Assembly: GCA_036510975.1 (NCBI GenBank)
Contig: DATCCY010000108.1
Span: 1-27,769 of the forward strand
Direction of reading: 5' to 3'
Source of the DNA: Longivirga sp036510975
GTDB lineage: Bacteria > Actinomycetota > Actinomycetes > S36-B12 > CAIYMF01
Length of the DNA stretch: 27,769 nucleotides
In this document: positions 21,002 through 27,769 of the stretch, in pieces
Layout: each line of letters starts with the position of its first letter
Numbering within the stretch: position 1 is the stretch's first letter
Made by a program: the position numbers and the translations under genes
Notes under the pieces: generated by a model
Told to the model about the DNA's origin: nothing
Databases searched by the model: none
Seen by the model: only the letters and a program-made list of their open reading frames with translations

Positions 21002-22999
21002 TCACCGTCGCGGGGTCCGGCAGAGCACCGACACGGAGACGGACTGCGGTGTCGTGCTGGTGGCGGGCAGAACGACTCGGTACCGGGCCGTCTGCGTGGC
21101 GAACGTGCCGACGGTGACGAGCGCGGCGGACGTCGTCCCGAGCCGGGTCGACGCCACGGTCCTCCAGGTGGTGCCGACCAGCTTCTGCAGCCGCACCGTC
21201 GCGCCCGCCATGCGCGGTGCGACGACGGTGGCGAGCGTGACCTTCGTGCCGCCCTGGGTCGCGGCGTAGCTGAGCCGGTTGGTGATCCTCGGCCGCACCG
21301 ACACGGTCGCGTACGCAGGTGCGGCGCCCGTCGCCGTGGCCCGGTAGCGGGTGCTTGACGACGGTGTCACGGTGACCGCGAACGTGCCGTCGGTCGCGGT
21401 GGTGGTCGAGGTGACGGCGGCCCAGCTCGTGCCCGCGGACCTCTCGATCGTGACGGCCGCGTTGGCGACCCGGGTCGAGCCGCTGGTCACGATCCCGCGC
21501 AGGACTGCGCTGCCGCCGAACGTGACCGTGGTCGGTGTGCCCGTCAGCGCGACCGACGGGGTGGGTGCCGCTGCAGTCTCCGGGGGAGCCGCGTCGGCAA
21601 GCACGACGACCTGCGAGGCGAAGGCGGCGCTGCCCAGCGCGTTGGCGCCGCGCACGGCGACCGTGTGCCGCCCCGTCGCAAGGGAGGGGACCGAGTAGCT
21701 CTGCGTCGCCGCGGGGAGGTAGGCCTCGTCCGCGCCGTCGACGGTGACGATCCAGTGCTGCACCGGGAAATCGGCGCTGTCACCGGCGTTCGCGGCCCAT
21801 GACAGCGGAAGCGAGCCCTGGAAGTCCGGCGTGCCGACGGCGAGCGTGGGGGCCCCGGGCGTGCGGCGGTCGAGGTCGTTGGTGGTGAAGGTGACCGACA
21901 CCGGGTCCGACCACCCGGACACGTTGTGCGCCCGCAGGATGGCGGTGTACTCGGCCGCCGGCACGAGCGCGCTGAGTGCCGCGCGTGCGTGCCGGCGGAC
22001 ACGACAGCGGCACCGCCCAGCGGCGAGAGCGACACCTCGTAGCCGTCGACGGCGCCGTCGCCCGCGGTCGGGTTCGCCGTCCACGACAGCGTGGCGGACG
22101 CGGTGGTGATCCCGCCCGCGACGAGACCGGAGACGGCCGTCGGGACCGGGATGGCCGGAGTCTGGAACGACGTCGACACGGCTTGCCCGGTGGCGTCGCC
22201 ACGGACGGCACGGACGGACGCGCGATGGCTCGAGCCGGGGGTCAGCGGGCTCACGACGAGGGAGGTGACGTCGGGGCCGACGGTCTGCGGTGTGCCATCG
22301 ACGACGACCTCGTAGGAGTCCACCGGCGCGAAGGCGGTGCCGGCGTCGGGGACCCACGTGAGGGTCGCCGAACGCGGCTGGACGGCGCCGGCCACGAGCG
22401 AGGTCGGGGACAGCGGAGCGCCGGCGTCGAACGAGTCGATCGTCTCGGTGCCGGCGACGGTGAGGTCGAAGCTGTCGAGGTAGGCGACGTAGTCGGTCCA
22501 CGGCGCGCAGACGTTGCTGGCGCCGGAGATGACGTAGATGCCGCCGACGGTCGGGTGCGTCGTGAGGTCAGGGGCGAGCGCTGGCTGGGGCGAACGGGTC
22601 GATGGTGCGCCAGACGCCGTTGCTCGAGGGCAGCGGGTTGGGGTTGGACTGCGGGTCGTTGGGGTCGTAGACCAGGTTCGCGTACGCCGCACCACCGCCG
22701 CTCACGGTGAGGTTGACATACGGTTGCATGACGCCGTCGTTGGTGGTGGCGGTCAGGACCCGGTAGCTGAACCCGGTGATGGCGCCGACGGGCACACCGG
22801 GCAGGGAACGGCCGACGTAGTACTTCCCGTTGTTGCCGCCCACGACCGGGCCGAGGGACACCTTGATCGAGCCCGGGCCGGACGCACCGACAGTCCGGCA
22901 TTCTGGGCCGAGGGCTCACCGGCCTCGTTGGCGAGCTGCTCGGAGAACAGCTGGTCGCCGAAGCTGCCCGACGTCACGGCGTTGCTCACCCGTAGGGCC
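21002..22999 (-). pseudogene. Secreted Fn3/Ig-like domain protein, 5'-truncated and frameshifted
   Basis: Read from 22999 downwards, one protein alternates between two minus-strand frames with shifts near 22890, 22590 and 21985. Its order is an N-terminal segment (ALRVSNAVTSGSFGDQLFSE) and a cell-surface-like domain (VGGNNGKYYVGRSLPGVPVG). Two to three Fn3 domains follow (SATLTWVPDAGTAFAPVDSY; SATLSWTANP; LPLSWAANAGDSADFP), then two Ig-like repeats (VALTGTPTTVTFGGSAVLRG; VRLQKLVGTTWRTVAS). It ends with TGA at 21002. Such proteins are exported adhesins or enzyme scaffolds. No signal peptide remains: coding similarity stops at about 22999, where a plus-strand gene fragment begins. The domain text between shifts is undamaged, so the lesions are recent or sequencing errors. 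Confidence 0.8.
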
Positions 23000-23307
23000 C
23001 GGGCGTGGACGGGATCCCGTACGGCCAGGACGTGCGGCCGTGCAACGCGACCGCGCAGGTCACCTTCGCGCACAAGACCGGTCTGACCGAGAACTACGGG
23101 AGCGATGCCGGGATCGTGACCGCGCTCGCGGGTCAGGACGGCCGCCGCTACATCGTGGCCGTCTTCAGCAACGTCGGCTACCGCTACTCCGACCCCTCCC
23201 AGGCGTCCACCGACGGGTTCCCCTGCTTCACCGGGCTGGGCATCTGCTACTCGGAGAATTTCGCCCAGCTCGGCAAGGCGATAGACGACATCATGCGCCG
23301 ACCCTGA
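22996..23307 (+). pseudogene. Serine hydrolase (beta-lactamase-like), C-terminal fragment
   Basis: About 103 codons remain after an in-frame TAG at 22993. FAHKTGLTENYGSDAGIV carries a Lys-Thr-Gly box, the third active-site motif of serine beta-lactamases and penicillin-binding-type hydrolases. The next strands (RRYIVAVFSNVGYRYSD) and a final helix (LGKAIDDIMRR) complete the usual C-terminus. The Ser-x-x-Lys nucleophile motif and SDN-type loop, which lie in the missing N-terminal two thirds, are absent, so the fragment cannot be active. It runs away from the Fn3 pseudogene, and the two truncation points coincide. A GTG at 23005 allows a short ORF, but it is not a natural start for this family. 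Confidence 0.7.
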
Positions 23308-23322
23308 GGTCGGTCGGGACGC

Positions 23323-23360
23323 GGCGGGTGGGCTGCAACACGAGCCGCAGCCCACCCGCC
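23323..23360. terminator. Perfect 14-bp hairpin between convergent genes
   Basis: GGCGGGTGGGCTGC (23323-23336) pairs perfectly with GCAGCCCACCCGCC (23347-23360) around a 10-base loop. It sits between the end of the hydrolase fragment (23307) and the end of the convergent secreted-protein gene (23382), so it can act in both directions. Confidence 0.85.
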
Positions 23361-23381
23361 AGGACTCCTGGCTTCGACGCC

Positions 23382-23939
23382 CTACATGCGGGGGAGGGCG
23401 TCCTTGGCCGCGGTCATCGCCTTCGCCCCGCCGTCGTTCGTAGCGAGTGCGATGTCGGTGACGAAGAGCACTGAGCCCTTGCGCACCTCGATCTGGTCCA
23501 TGTACGGCAGGGCGGCGCCCGTGAGCTTGTAGACGCGGAGGAAGGCACCGTCGCCGATCGCGACGTTCTTCTTCACGACGAGGTTCGGCGCCTTGCCTGT
23601 GGCCACGGCGGCCGACGAGTACACGAGCTTGGCCATGGCGAGGGTCTTGTACGTCTGCCCGTTGTAGCCGAAGCTGACGGCCCCGCCCTTGTAGGTGCAG
23701 CCGCGGTTGAGCACCACGAGCTTCGTGGGGGTGGAGGTGTTGGTCTCGTGGATCTTCACCGCCGGCTTGCCGAGGATCGCGCTCGCCTGCGCCGCGGTGA
23801 TGATGAGGCACCCCCGGACGGGGGCCGCGGCCGGGAACACCCGCAGCGCGGCGGCCGGGGGAGCAGCTCCGACGAGGGTGGCACCCAGGGCGAGCGCCCC
23901 CGCCACCGTGCCGACCAAGGTGCGGGCCCGTGCGTCCAT
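23382..23939 (-). CDS. Secreted protein of unknown function (DUF3558-like pattern)
   Basis: This predicts 185 residues. The N-terminus is a signal peptide (RARTLVGTVAGALALGATLV) with a probable cut near residue 32. There is no lipobox. The mature part has two cysteines (Cys44 in RGCLIITAAQASAILGKP and Cys81 in NRGCTYKGG) that could form a disulfide. The layout 'C-L-I-x-x-A-x-A-x-x-I-L-G ... G-C-x-Y' resembles DUF3558-type secreted proteins, but I would not assign the family firmly. ATG 23939 follows GGAGG. A strong bidirectional hairpin follows the stop. Confidence 0.75.
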   Translation of the reverse strand: MDARARTLVGTVAGALALGATLVGAAPPAAALRVFPAAAPVRGCLIITAAQASAILGKPAVKIHETNTSTPTKLVVLNRGCTYKGGAVSFGYNGQTYKTLAMAKLVYSSAAVATGKAPNLVVKKNVAIGDGAFLRVYKLTGAALPYMDQIEVRKGSVLFVTDIALATNDGGAKAMTAAKDALPRM

Positions 23940-24069
23940 GACGCCTCCAGGTGAGTCACCAGGACCCGGACCGGGCCCGTATGAAGGTGCTCCGTGTGCG
24001 GCGACCATACTCGCTGGCGCCCGCCCGGGACAGCCGTCTTCGACAGGCGGAACCACACACGCGGTTGGA

Positions 24070-24126
24070 TGCGCCCGGAGGGACTCGAACCCCAACCAGC
24101 CGGGTCCTTAAGGCCGGTCCGGGCGC
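24070..24126 (-). pseudogene. tRNA-like sequence lacking a D-arm
   Basis: On the minus strand GCGCCCG (24120-24126) and CGGGCGC (24071-24077) form a perfect 7-bp acceptor stem followed by A73. A T-arm with loop TTCGAGT is present, and a central CCGGCCTTAAGGACCCGG stretch resembles an anticodon arm, but no loop gives a regular 5-bp stem with T33. The 20 or so bases of the D-arm are missing, giving 57 bases in all, and no CCA is encoded. It is most likely a decayed tRNA (Lys- or Leu-like) or an attachment-site copy. A working D-armless tRNA is less likely in bacteria. Confidence 0.5.
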
Positions 24127-24201
24127 GTTCTTCACTGTCCACCAATGTCGCCGAAATGCATTGCGCTGCAACGTGTCTCGGTCACGGTTGTCCGCGACCG
24201 T

Positions 24202-24252
24202 CCAGTGGTGCGACGGTGATTTCCCGACCACTGGGGGTCACACTGGGGGTCA
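24202..24252. repeat. Cluster of CCACTGG repeats next to the tRNA-like sequence
   Basis: CACTGGGGGTCA is repeated perfectly in tandem (24229-24240 and 24241-24252). CCAGTGGT (24202-24209) is an exact inverted copy of ACCACTGG (24227-24234). Three copies of the same heptamer in both orientations, about 75 bases from a tRNA-like sequence, resemble arm sites of tyrosine recombinases. No integrase gene is visible. The stretch 23940-24339 contains no gene apart from these elements. Confidence 0.6.
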
Positions 24253-24339
24253 AATGATCTTGTGTTAAGTCATGCTCGCGTGCTCACGAAGTCAGTGCCC
24301 GCACTGGTCGGACCCTGGCTCGTCGGTCGTGCAAGGCGG

Positions 24340-24630
24340 TCAGGGTCGGTAGACGTCGCGTCGGTGGTCGACGTCGAGGACGATGACGCGCTGGTTCGCC
24401 TCGTCGGTGCGGTAGCGGACCCGGTACTCGCCCCGTCGTGCCCGCCACAGTCTGTCGAACGGGTCCCGCAGCGGAACTCCGACCACGCGTGGTCGCACTG
24501 CCAGCGGCCCGGTGATGAACTCCCACGCGGCGAAGGCGGCGACCGAGGGGAGGGTCTCGGTCAGGGCCCGGCGCGCTCCCGGCGACAGGACGATCGTGCA
24601 GACGGTGCCGCCTGGTTCGTCAGCGCTCAT
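24340..24630 (-). CDS. RelE/ParE-family toxin
   Basis: This predicts 96 residues of the RelE/YoeB superfamily: LSPGARRALTETLP (helix 1), FAAWEFITGPL, then VGVPLRDPFDRLWRARRGEY and RVRYRTDEANQRVIVLDVDHRRDVYR. The strand-rich C-terminus with RxGxYRVxY and DVDHRRDVYR is the family signature. Members cleave mRNA on the ribosome or act on gyrase; the basic end and arginines favour an mRNA interferase. The start ATG lies inside the antitoxin gene (11-base overlap), so the pair is coupled. It lies in a decayed accessory region, where such pairs often persist. Confidence 0.88.
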   Translation of the reverse strand: MSADEPGGTVCTIVLSPGARRALTETLPSVAAFAAWEFITGPLAVRPRVVGVPLRDPFDRLWRARRGEYRVRYRTDEANQRVIVLDVDHRRDVYRP

Positions 24631-24913
24631 GGTGCTCGCGCGCTCGCCGATCGCTCATGAGTGCCGCCATGTCCTCGCCCGTCGTCAGGTCGCCGGCTGC
24701 GACGGCGGCGTCCGCGTCACGGACCCGACTCATGCCGGCGTCGTCGCGGAGCAGCTCGATGGTCGCTTCCAGGGACTCGAGGTCCTCGGCCGACAGCAGG
24801 ACGACGTACTCGCGGCCGTTGCGGGTGACGTGGACGCGCTCGTGGGTGCGGTCCACCTCGTCGGCGATCTCGGACAGACGGGCCTTGACCTCGGACAACG
24901 GCATCGTACTCAT
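24620..24913 (-). CDS. Phd/YefM-family antitoxin
   Basis: This predicts 97 residues. The N-terminus MSTMPLSEVKARLSEIADEV and VHVTRNGREYVVLLSAEDLE are the Phd/YefM DNA-binding and dimerisation domain. The C-terminal part, ATIELLRDDAGMSRVRDAD and AAVAAGDLTTGEDM, is the toxin-wrapping tail. It represses its own promoter and neutralises the downstream RelE-type toxin. The ATG at 24913 lies eight bases from a TACTAT -10 box, so the mRNA is leaderless or nearly so. A second ATG four codons later is possible. Confidence 0.9.
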   Translation of the reverse strand: MSTMPLSEVKARLSEIADEVDRTHERVHVTRNGREYVVLLSAEDLESLEATIELLRDDAGMSRVRDADAAVAAGDLTTGEDMAALMSDRRAREHHER

Positions 24914-24951
24914 AGACCAGAATAGTAGTCTGAGCGACCGTGACTGGACAA
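24914..24951 (-). promoter_or_regulatory. Toxin-antitoxin promoter with inverted repeat
   Basis: On the minus strand TTGTCC (24946-24951) and TACTAT (24922-24927), 18 bases apart, form a recognisable -35/-10 pair. An AGAC (24928-24931) and GTCT (24914-24917) inverted repeat brackets the -10, fitting an antitoxin operator that blocks polymerase. The -10 lies eight bases from the start codon. Confidence 0.55.
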
Positions 24952-25076
24952 GGCCGAGGGGGCAGGCTGTGGTCGTCACGCGGCCACCGAAGCACCGACA
25001 AGGCCTACGTCCGGCCCCTCGCGTGCTCGTTGACCCGCTGTCGTTTCGACTGTCCGTCGGCCCAGGGGCGAACGCG

Positions 25077-25218
25077 TCACGGTGTCGGACGCCTCGCCGA
25101 TCCGTCGGCTCGCAGGCGAGCCACATAGCTGGTGAGGGCGCTCCCCGGCGACCAGGGCAGCGAGCATCTCCCGTGACGAGGTCCCGGTGATGTTGGAAAT
25201 GATCCGCTCGCTCGTGAC
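25077..25218 (-). mobile_element. IS110-type transposase fragment, frameshifted
   Basis: The minus-strand residues ERIISNITGTSSREMLAALV then AGER resemble the 'dItG-sGr-MLaALiaGErdP' block in the middle of IS110-family transposases. A shift near 25140 leads to YVARLRADGSARRP in another frame, in the place of the 'ARGRMR' segment. Nothing of the N-terminal DEDD or C-terminal domain adjoins it. The rest of 24952-25380 contains no gene I can support. The match is short, so the call is tentative. Confidence 0.4.
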
Positions 25219-25380
25219 CGGTCCACCGGCGTGAGCGTCGGCCCGCTCGAGTGGTAGTCCAATCCATCAACCGCGCATATGTGCCTGCAGCGCAGCGCGT
25301 TTCGCCCACGGCGACGCTCCACGACTCTGCATGGCCGCCTCGTGCGTCTCGGCTGGCCGTCGGCTCGGCATCCCCCAGGC

Positions 25381-25686
25381 TTACTCGTACCGCAATACGT
25401 CGAGGTCGAAGAACTCCGGCGGCCCGTCCAGGACGTCCCCCATCGCAGCCCGGATGCCCTCCAATCCCTGCTGGCGTCGAGGATCCTGCTCTCGTGCGCG
25501 CGCCTTCTCCTCGCTGTCGAACACAACCAGGACGAACACGAGAGTCGGATCAGACTGGCTCCGCATGGCCATCGTCTTCACCAGACCCGAATCTGCCTGC
25601 TCAAGGGCCTTCAGTTGCTCCAACACGTCCAGCAGCTCCGCCTCCTTCTCCGGCTGCGTGCGCACCTTCTGCAGTTGTGCCCACAT
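25381..25686 (-). CDS. Small ABM-like dimeric alpha/beta-barrel protein
   Basis: This predicts 101 residues: MWAQLQKVRTQPEKEAELLD, VLEQLKALEQADSGLVKTMA, TLVFVLVVFDSEEKARAREQ, then a helix and FFDLDVLRY. The order strand (WAQLQKVR), helix, strand, strand (FVLVVFDSEEKAR), helix is that of antibiotic-biosynthesis-monooxygenase-like ferredoxin folds, which dimerise and may be enzymes or sensors. No catalytic residues can be assigned. ATG 25686 has a purine-rich GGAAGG 12 bases upstream. It is one of the few intact genes in this accessory stretch. Confidence 0.7.
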   Translation of the reverse strand: MWAQLQKVRTQPEKEAELLDVLEQLKALEQADSGLVKTMAMRSQSDPTLVFVLVVFDSEEKARAREQDPRRQQGLEGIRAAMGDVLDGPPEFFDLDVLRYE

Positions 25687-26133
25687 GTCTTCACGCTTCC
25701 TTCCCGGGTTCCCCCGCTGGCTAGCGCAAGGTCGGTAGTCGGAGGCTAGGCGACGACCGTACGAAGCGATGCCACGTCGGGGAATCCCGATGGGCCCGCT
25801 GCCCACGTCGCTCCCCGTCCCAGCGACTCCCGCCGACGTGCCGACGTGCCGTTCTTCATCGCCCTGGCAAGGCGGTTGTTCCCCATCGCCGTTATGGCGC
25901 GCTTGACGAGGAGTCATGTCAGGGGTCACCCACAAGGTCCCCTGTCGGGGGCGCTCGCGGTGGTCGGGATCGGCTGATGGCGCACGAGGTTGGCGCATAG
26001 GAGAAGGGCCCAGTGGGGGCCGACGGAGGAAGGCCCCCACGATGGTGCTCAGGCAGCTGGTCTTGCCCTGCGCCGCCCCTCCGCACGCAGTGCCACACGC
26101 GCGGCCTTGACCAGCACCCGCCGGTCGTCGCGG
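25687..26133. other. Intergenic stretch without a supported gene
   Basis: No frame here resembles a known protein. It holds a perfect 9-bp hairpin, GTGGGGGCC (26013-26021) and GGCCCCCAC (26032-26040), which could be a terminator. It also holds a GATGAAGAACGGCAC sequence on the minus strand (25846-25860), nearly repeated on the plus strand at 27188-27202. Confidence 0.5.
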
Positions 26134-26249
26134 GTGTTGGCGATCTTCGAGTTCCTGTGGGTGTGGGACGACCTGCTGCTGGCTAGCACATTCGTGACGG
26201 GCGACTCGGAGCACTCCCCGATCACTCCCTACCTCAGCTACCTCGGAGG
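26134..26249 (+). pseudogene. Sugar ABC transporter permease fragment (MalG-like)
   Basis: The residues VLAIFEFLWVWDDLLLASTF and PITPYLSYLGG match the membrane segment that follows the EAA loop in MalG-type permeases of carbohydrate ABC importers ('LaIFqFLWvWNDLLvaltf... piT..la.l.G'). Upstream, 26105-26133 may hold the preceding TRPVVA residues in a shifted frame. The ATP-binding-side EAA loop and the other helices are missing. The match ends at about 26249, exactly where IS110 transposase similarity begins. It is a gene remnant, not functional. Confidence 0.5.
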
Positions 26250-26545
26250 AACGCTGGTGACCGGCTCAGCTCACCGGCCGCGTTCGCCGCGCTCCTGGGC
26301 GCCAGCCCGATCCAGGCGTCGTCGGCAAGACCAGGAGGATGCGCCTCAACCGCGGCGGTGACCGTCAAGGCAACTCCGCCCTCTGGCACATCGTCATCTC
26401 CCGCATGGCCAGCCAACACGCGACGAAGGCCTACGTCGAACGCCGCACCAAGGAGGGCCTCACCAAGCCCGAAATCATCCGATGCCTCAAGCGCTACGTC
26501 GCCCGCGAAGTCTTCAACGCACTACCCCGAGAAGCCCGCGCTTGA
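26250..26545 (+). mobile_element. IS110-family transposase C-terminal fragment
   Basis: From 26250, NAGDRLSSPAAFAALLGASP in one frame and, after a shift near 26315, GKTRRMRLNRGGDRQGNSAL, ISRMASQHATKAYVERRT and EIIRCLKRYVAREVFNAL in another make up the C-terminal Transposase_20 domain of IS110/IS116/IS902. The serine-bearing GASP segment and the RLNRGGDRQ motif are highly characteristic. It ends with TGA at 26545. The N-terminal DEDD (RuvC-like) domain is missing, so it cannot transpose. Confidence 0.85.
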
Positions 26546-26677
26546 CAGTAGGAGCATCACTTCGAGGGCGCCCAGAGGTTCGTGGGCGCTGACCTCTCTG
26601 CTGTTCGGCCGTGCGCTCGAGCCCAGCTGCGCTACCTTCCGCAGGAGGGAAACCGTGCCCACAGAAGGAGGCCTCAC

Positions 26678-27064
26678 ATGGCCACGAACAAGGAAATCGT
26701 CGAAGGCGTCTACGCGAGTTTCGCTCAAGGTGACGTCCCCGCCGCCCTCGGCGCCATGGCCGACGACATCCAGTGGACCGAAGCTGACGGCTTCCCTCTC
26801 GCCGGCACCTACGTTGGGCCTCAGGCCGTGCTCGAGGGTGTCTTCATGCGACTCGGGGAGATCGGCAATGACTATGCCGTGGTGCCCGAGCAGTTCGTCG
26901 CCGACGGTGACACCGTCGTCATGCTTGGGCACTACGGGTGGAAGCACAAGACCTCCGGAGAGCCGGCCGTCGTGAAGATGGCCCACGTGTTGACCCTGGA
27001 GAGCGGCAAGATCGTCGCCTTCCAGCAGCACGTCGACACCGTCCGGGTGCGCGAACTCAGCTGA
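26678..27064 (+). CDS. NTF2/SnoaL-like protein
   Basis: This predicts 128 residues: NKEIVEGVYASFAQGDVPAA, LGAMADDIQWTEADGFPLAG, GTYVGPQAVLEGVF, and the strands GDTVVMLGHYGWKH and VVKMAHVLTLESGKIVAFQQ. This is the cone-shaped SnoaL-like/NTF2 fold used by polyketide cyclases, ketosteroid isomerases and many uncharacterised proteins. The conserved WTE and His-Val-Asp (QQHVDT) residues line the pocket. ATG 26678 follows AAGGAGG at good spacing. The gene is intact although it lies directly after an IS110 fragment. The ligand or reaction is unknown. Confidence 0.85.
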   Translation: MATNKEIVEGVYASFAQGDVPAALGAMADDIQWTEADGFPLAGTYVGPQAVLEGVFMRLGEIGNDYAVVPEQFVADGDTVVMLGHYGWKHKTSGEPAVVKMAHVLTLESGKIVAFQQHVDTVRVRELS

Positions 27065-27216
27065 CCCCCTCACCCGGGGACGGGACAGGGACCTGACCGG
27101 CGGGGGCCGCGACATGCGCCTCTTGTGGGGATGGAGCCCACTGGTCTTGGCAACCGCCCCGGAGGGCTGGGTCGCCCGCGAGAGAGCGATGCAGAACGGC
27201 ACATCTGCGCGGCCTT

Positions 27217-27741
27217 CTACAGAGTCACGATGTCTTCCACGTGACCCGTAGCCGTGTTGGTGATGCCCACCGAGGAAACGACGGCGGTGACTGGTTCGTA
27301 GTCGAGGACGGCACCCATCGCGACCAGGACTTGCTGGTGGCTCAGCCGCTGGGTCAGCGTGCAGTGCGGCACCCAGGAACCGGGCAGGTAGTACTCCCAT
27401 TGCTCGACGGCGTCCTCAGCGAGCACCTCGTGCAACCGCTCGTGGCGGCTGATGAGTTGCCCGTTGGTCGTGACCGCCAAGAACACGGCGCCCTCGTCTC
27501 CCGGGAAGGTGCCCAAGGTGTGCAGGTCCAGCCGGATCGGTTCCTCGGCCAGAACCGACCGGAGCCGTGCGCGACTCACCGATGAGAGTGACTCAGCAAT
27601 CGCCAGGGTGACGTGGGGACGATGCTTTCCGTGGGTTTGGTCGGCCAGGCTAGGAACACCGGCCTCGTCGATGCGAACCCAGAGCCGACGAACCGCCGCA
27701 TCCCCGGCCTCATCCAGAAACATCTCTAGCGCGTGCGCCAT
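27217..27741 (-). CDS. 2'-5' RNA ligase-like 2H phosphoesterase
   Basis: This predicts 174 residues with the two HxT motifs of 2H phosphoesterases: HVT at 43-45 (RPHVTLAIA) and HCT at 126-128 (VPHCTLTQR). The two histidines act on 2'-5' or cyclic 2',3'-phosphodiesters. The spacing and length fit the LigT/YjcG-like group. Bacterial members often process tRNA-derived or small nucleotide substrates, but the natural substrate is usually unknown. The ATG at 27741 follows GGGGAGG closely. It is transcribed towards the NTF2-like gene, with about 150 bases between the two stops; I see no gene there. Confidence 0.88.
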   Translation of the reverse strand: MAHALEMFLDEAGDAAVRRLWVRIDEAGVPSLADQTHGKHRPHVTLAIAESLSSVSRARLRSVLAEEPIRLDLHTLGTFPGDEGAVFLAVTTNGQLISRHERLHEVLAEDAVEQWEYYLPGSWVPHCTLTQRLSHQQVLVAMGAVLDYEPVTAVVSSVGITNTATGHVEDIVTL

Positions 27742-27769
27742 GACCTCCCCCTAACCCGAGCGATACTGC

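Noticed and set aside
24952..25076. Short open frames in both directions after the antitoxin promoter
   Set aside because: None has a start with a ribosome-binding site or any recognisable motif.
26546..26677. Upstream extension of the NTF2-like gene
   Set aside because: A strong AAGGAGG precedes ATG 26678 and the family begins there; the upstream reading is non-conserved.

Overview
The window is GC-rich, uses many GTG starts, and carries families typical of high-GC Gram-positive bacteria (DUF222/13E12 HNH proteins, DUF1707, DUF1918/DUF1876, DUF5302, an actinobacterial oligoribonuclease). It therefore most likely comes from an actinomycete. The secreted fibronectin-type/Ig-like protein and the metalloprotease suggest something near Nocardioides and its relatives, but that placement is inference. 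Several genes start immediately after a TAnnnT box, which fits the leaderless transcription common in this phylum.

Layout. 1-2.1 kb: the 3' end of an acyl-CoA dehydrogenase gene, a frameshifted DUF222-HNH pseudogene, a broken small membrane-protein gene and a possible IS end. 2.15-6.75 kb: housekeeping genes (GNAT, small membrane protein, FadE-type acyl-CoA dehydrogenase, SAM methyltransferase, tRNA-His, oligoribonuclease). 6.8-13.9 kb: a secreted M11-like metalloprotease, threonine aldolase, two alpha/beta hydrolases, a PadR regulator overlapping a DUF1707 membrane protein, and a small membrane protein. 14.0-17.6 kb: a phosphoketolase-acetate kinase operon that turns xylulose-5-P or fructose-6-P plus Pi into acetyl-P, then acetate and ATP. 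17.7-20.9 kb: a HicB-like small protein behind a short coupled leader ORF, a GGDEF-EAL protein, a DUF1918-DUF1876 protein and a DUF5302 protein. Similar GTTCAYC-type boxes precede the first two of these genes.

21.0-27.7 kb is more disordered. A frameshifted secreted Fn3/Ig protein and a beta-lactamase-like hydrolase fragment meet head to head at about 23.0 kb, both without their 5' ends. After a small secreted protein come a tRNA-like sequence lacking a D-arm, a cluster of short repeats, a RelE/Phd-type toxin-antitoxin pair, two IS110-type transposase fragments in opposite orientation, and an ABC-permease fragment abutting one of them. This looks like a decayed integrated region. An ABM-like protein, an NTF2/SnoaL-like protein and a 2H phosphoesterase remain intact there.

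I saw no CRISPR array, rRNA or intact transposon. The strongest leads are the GTTCAYC box cluster with the translationally coupled leader ORF, the D-armless tRNA-like element with its adjacent repeats, and the double 5' truncation at 23.0 kb. Because several genes are frameshifted, sequencing or assembly error must be excluded before the broken genes are read as biology.
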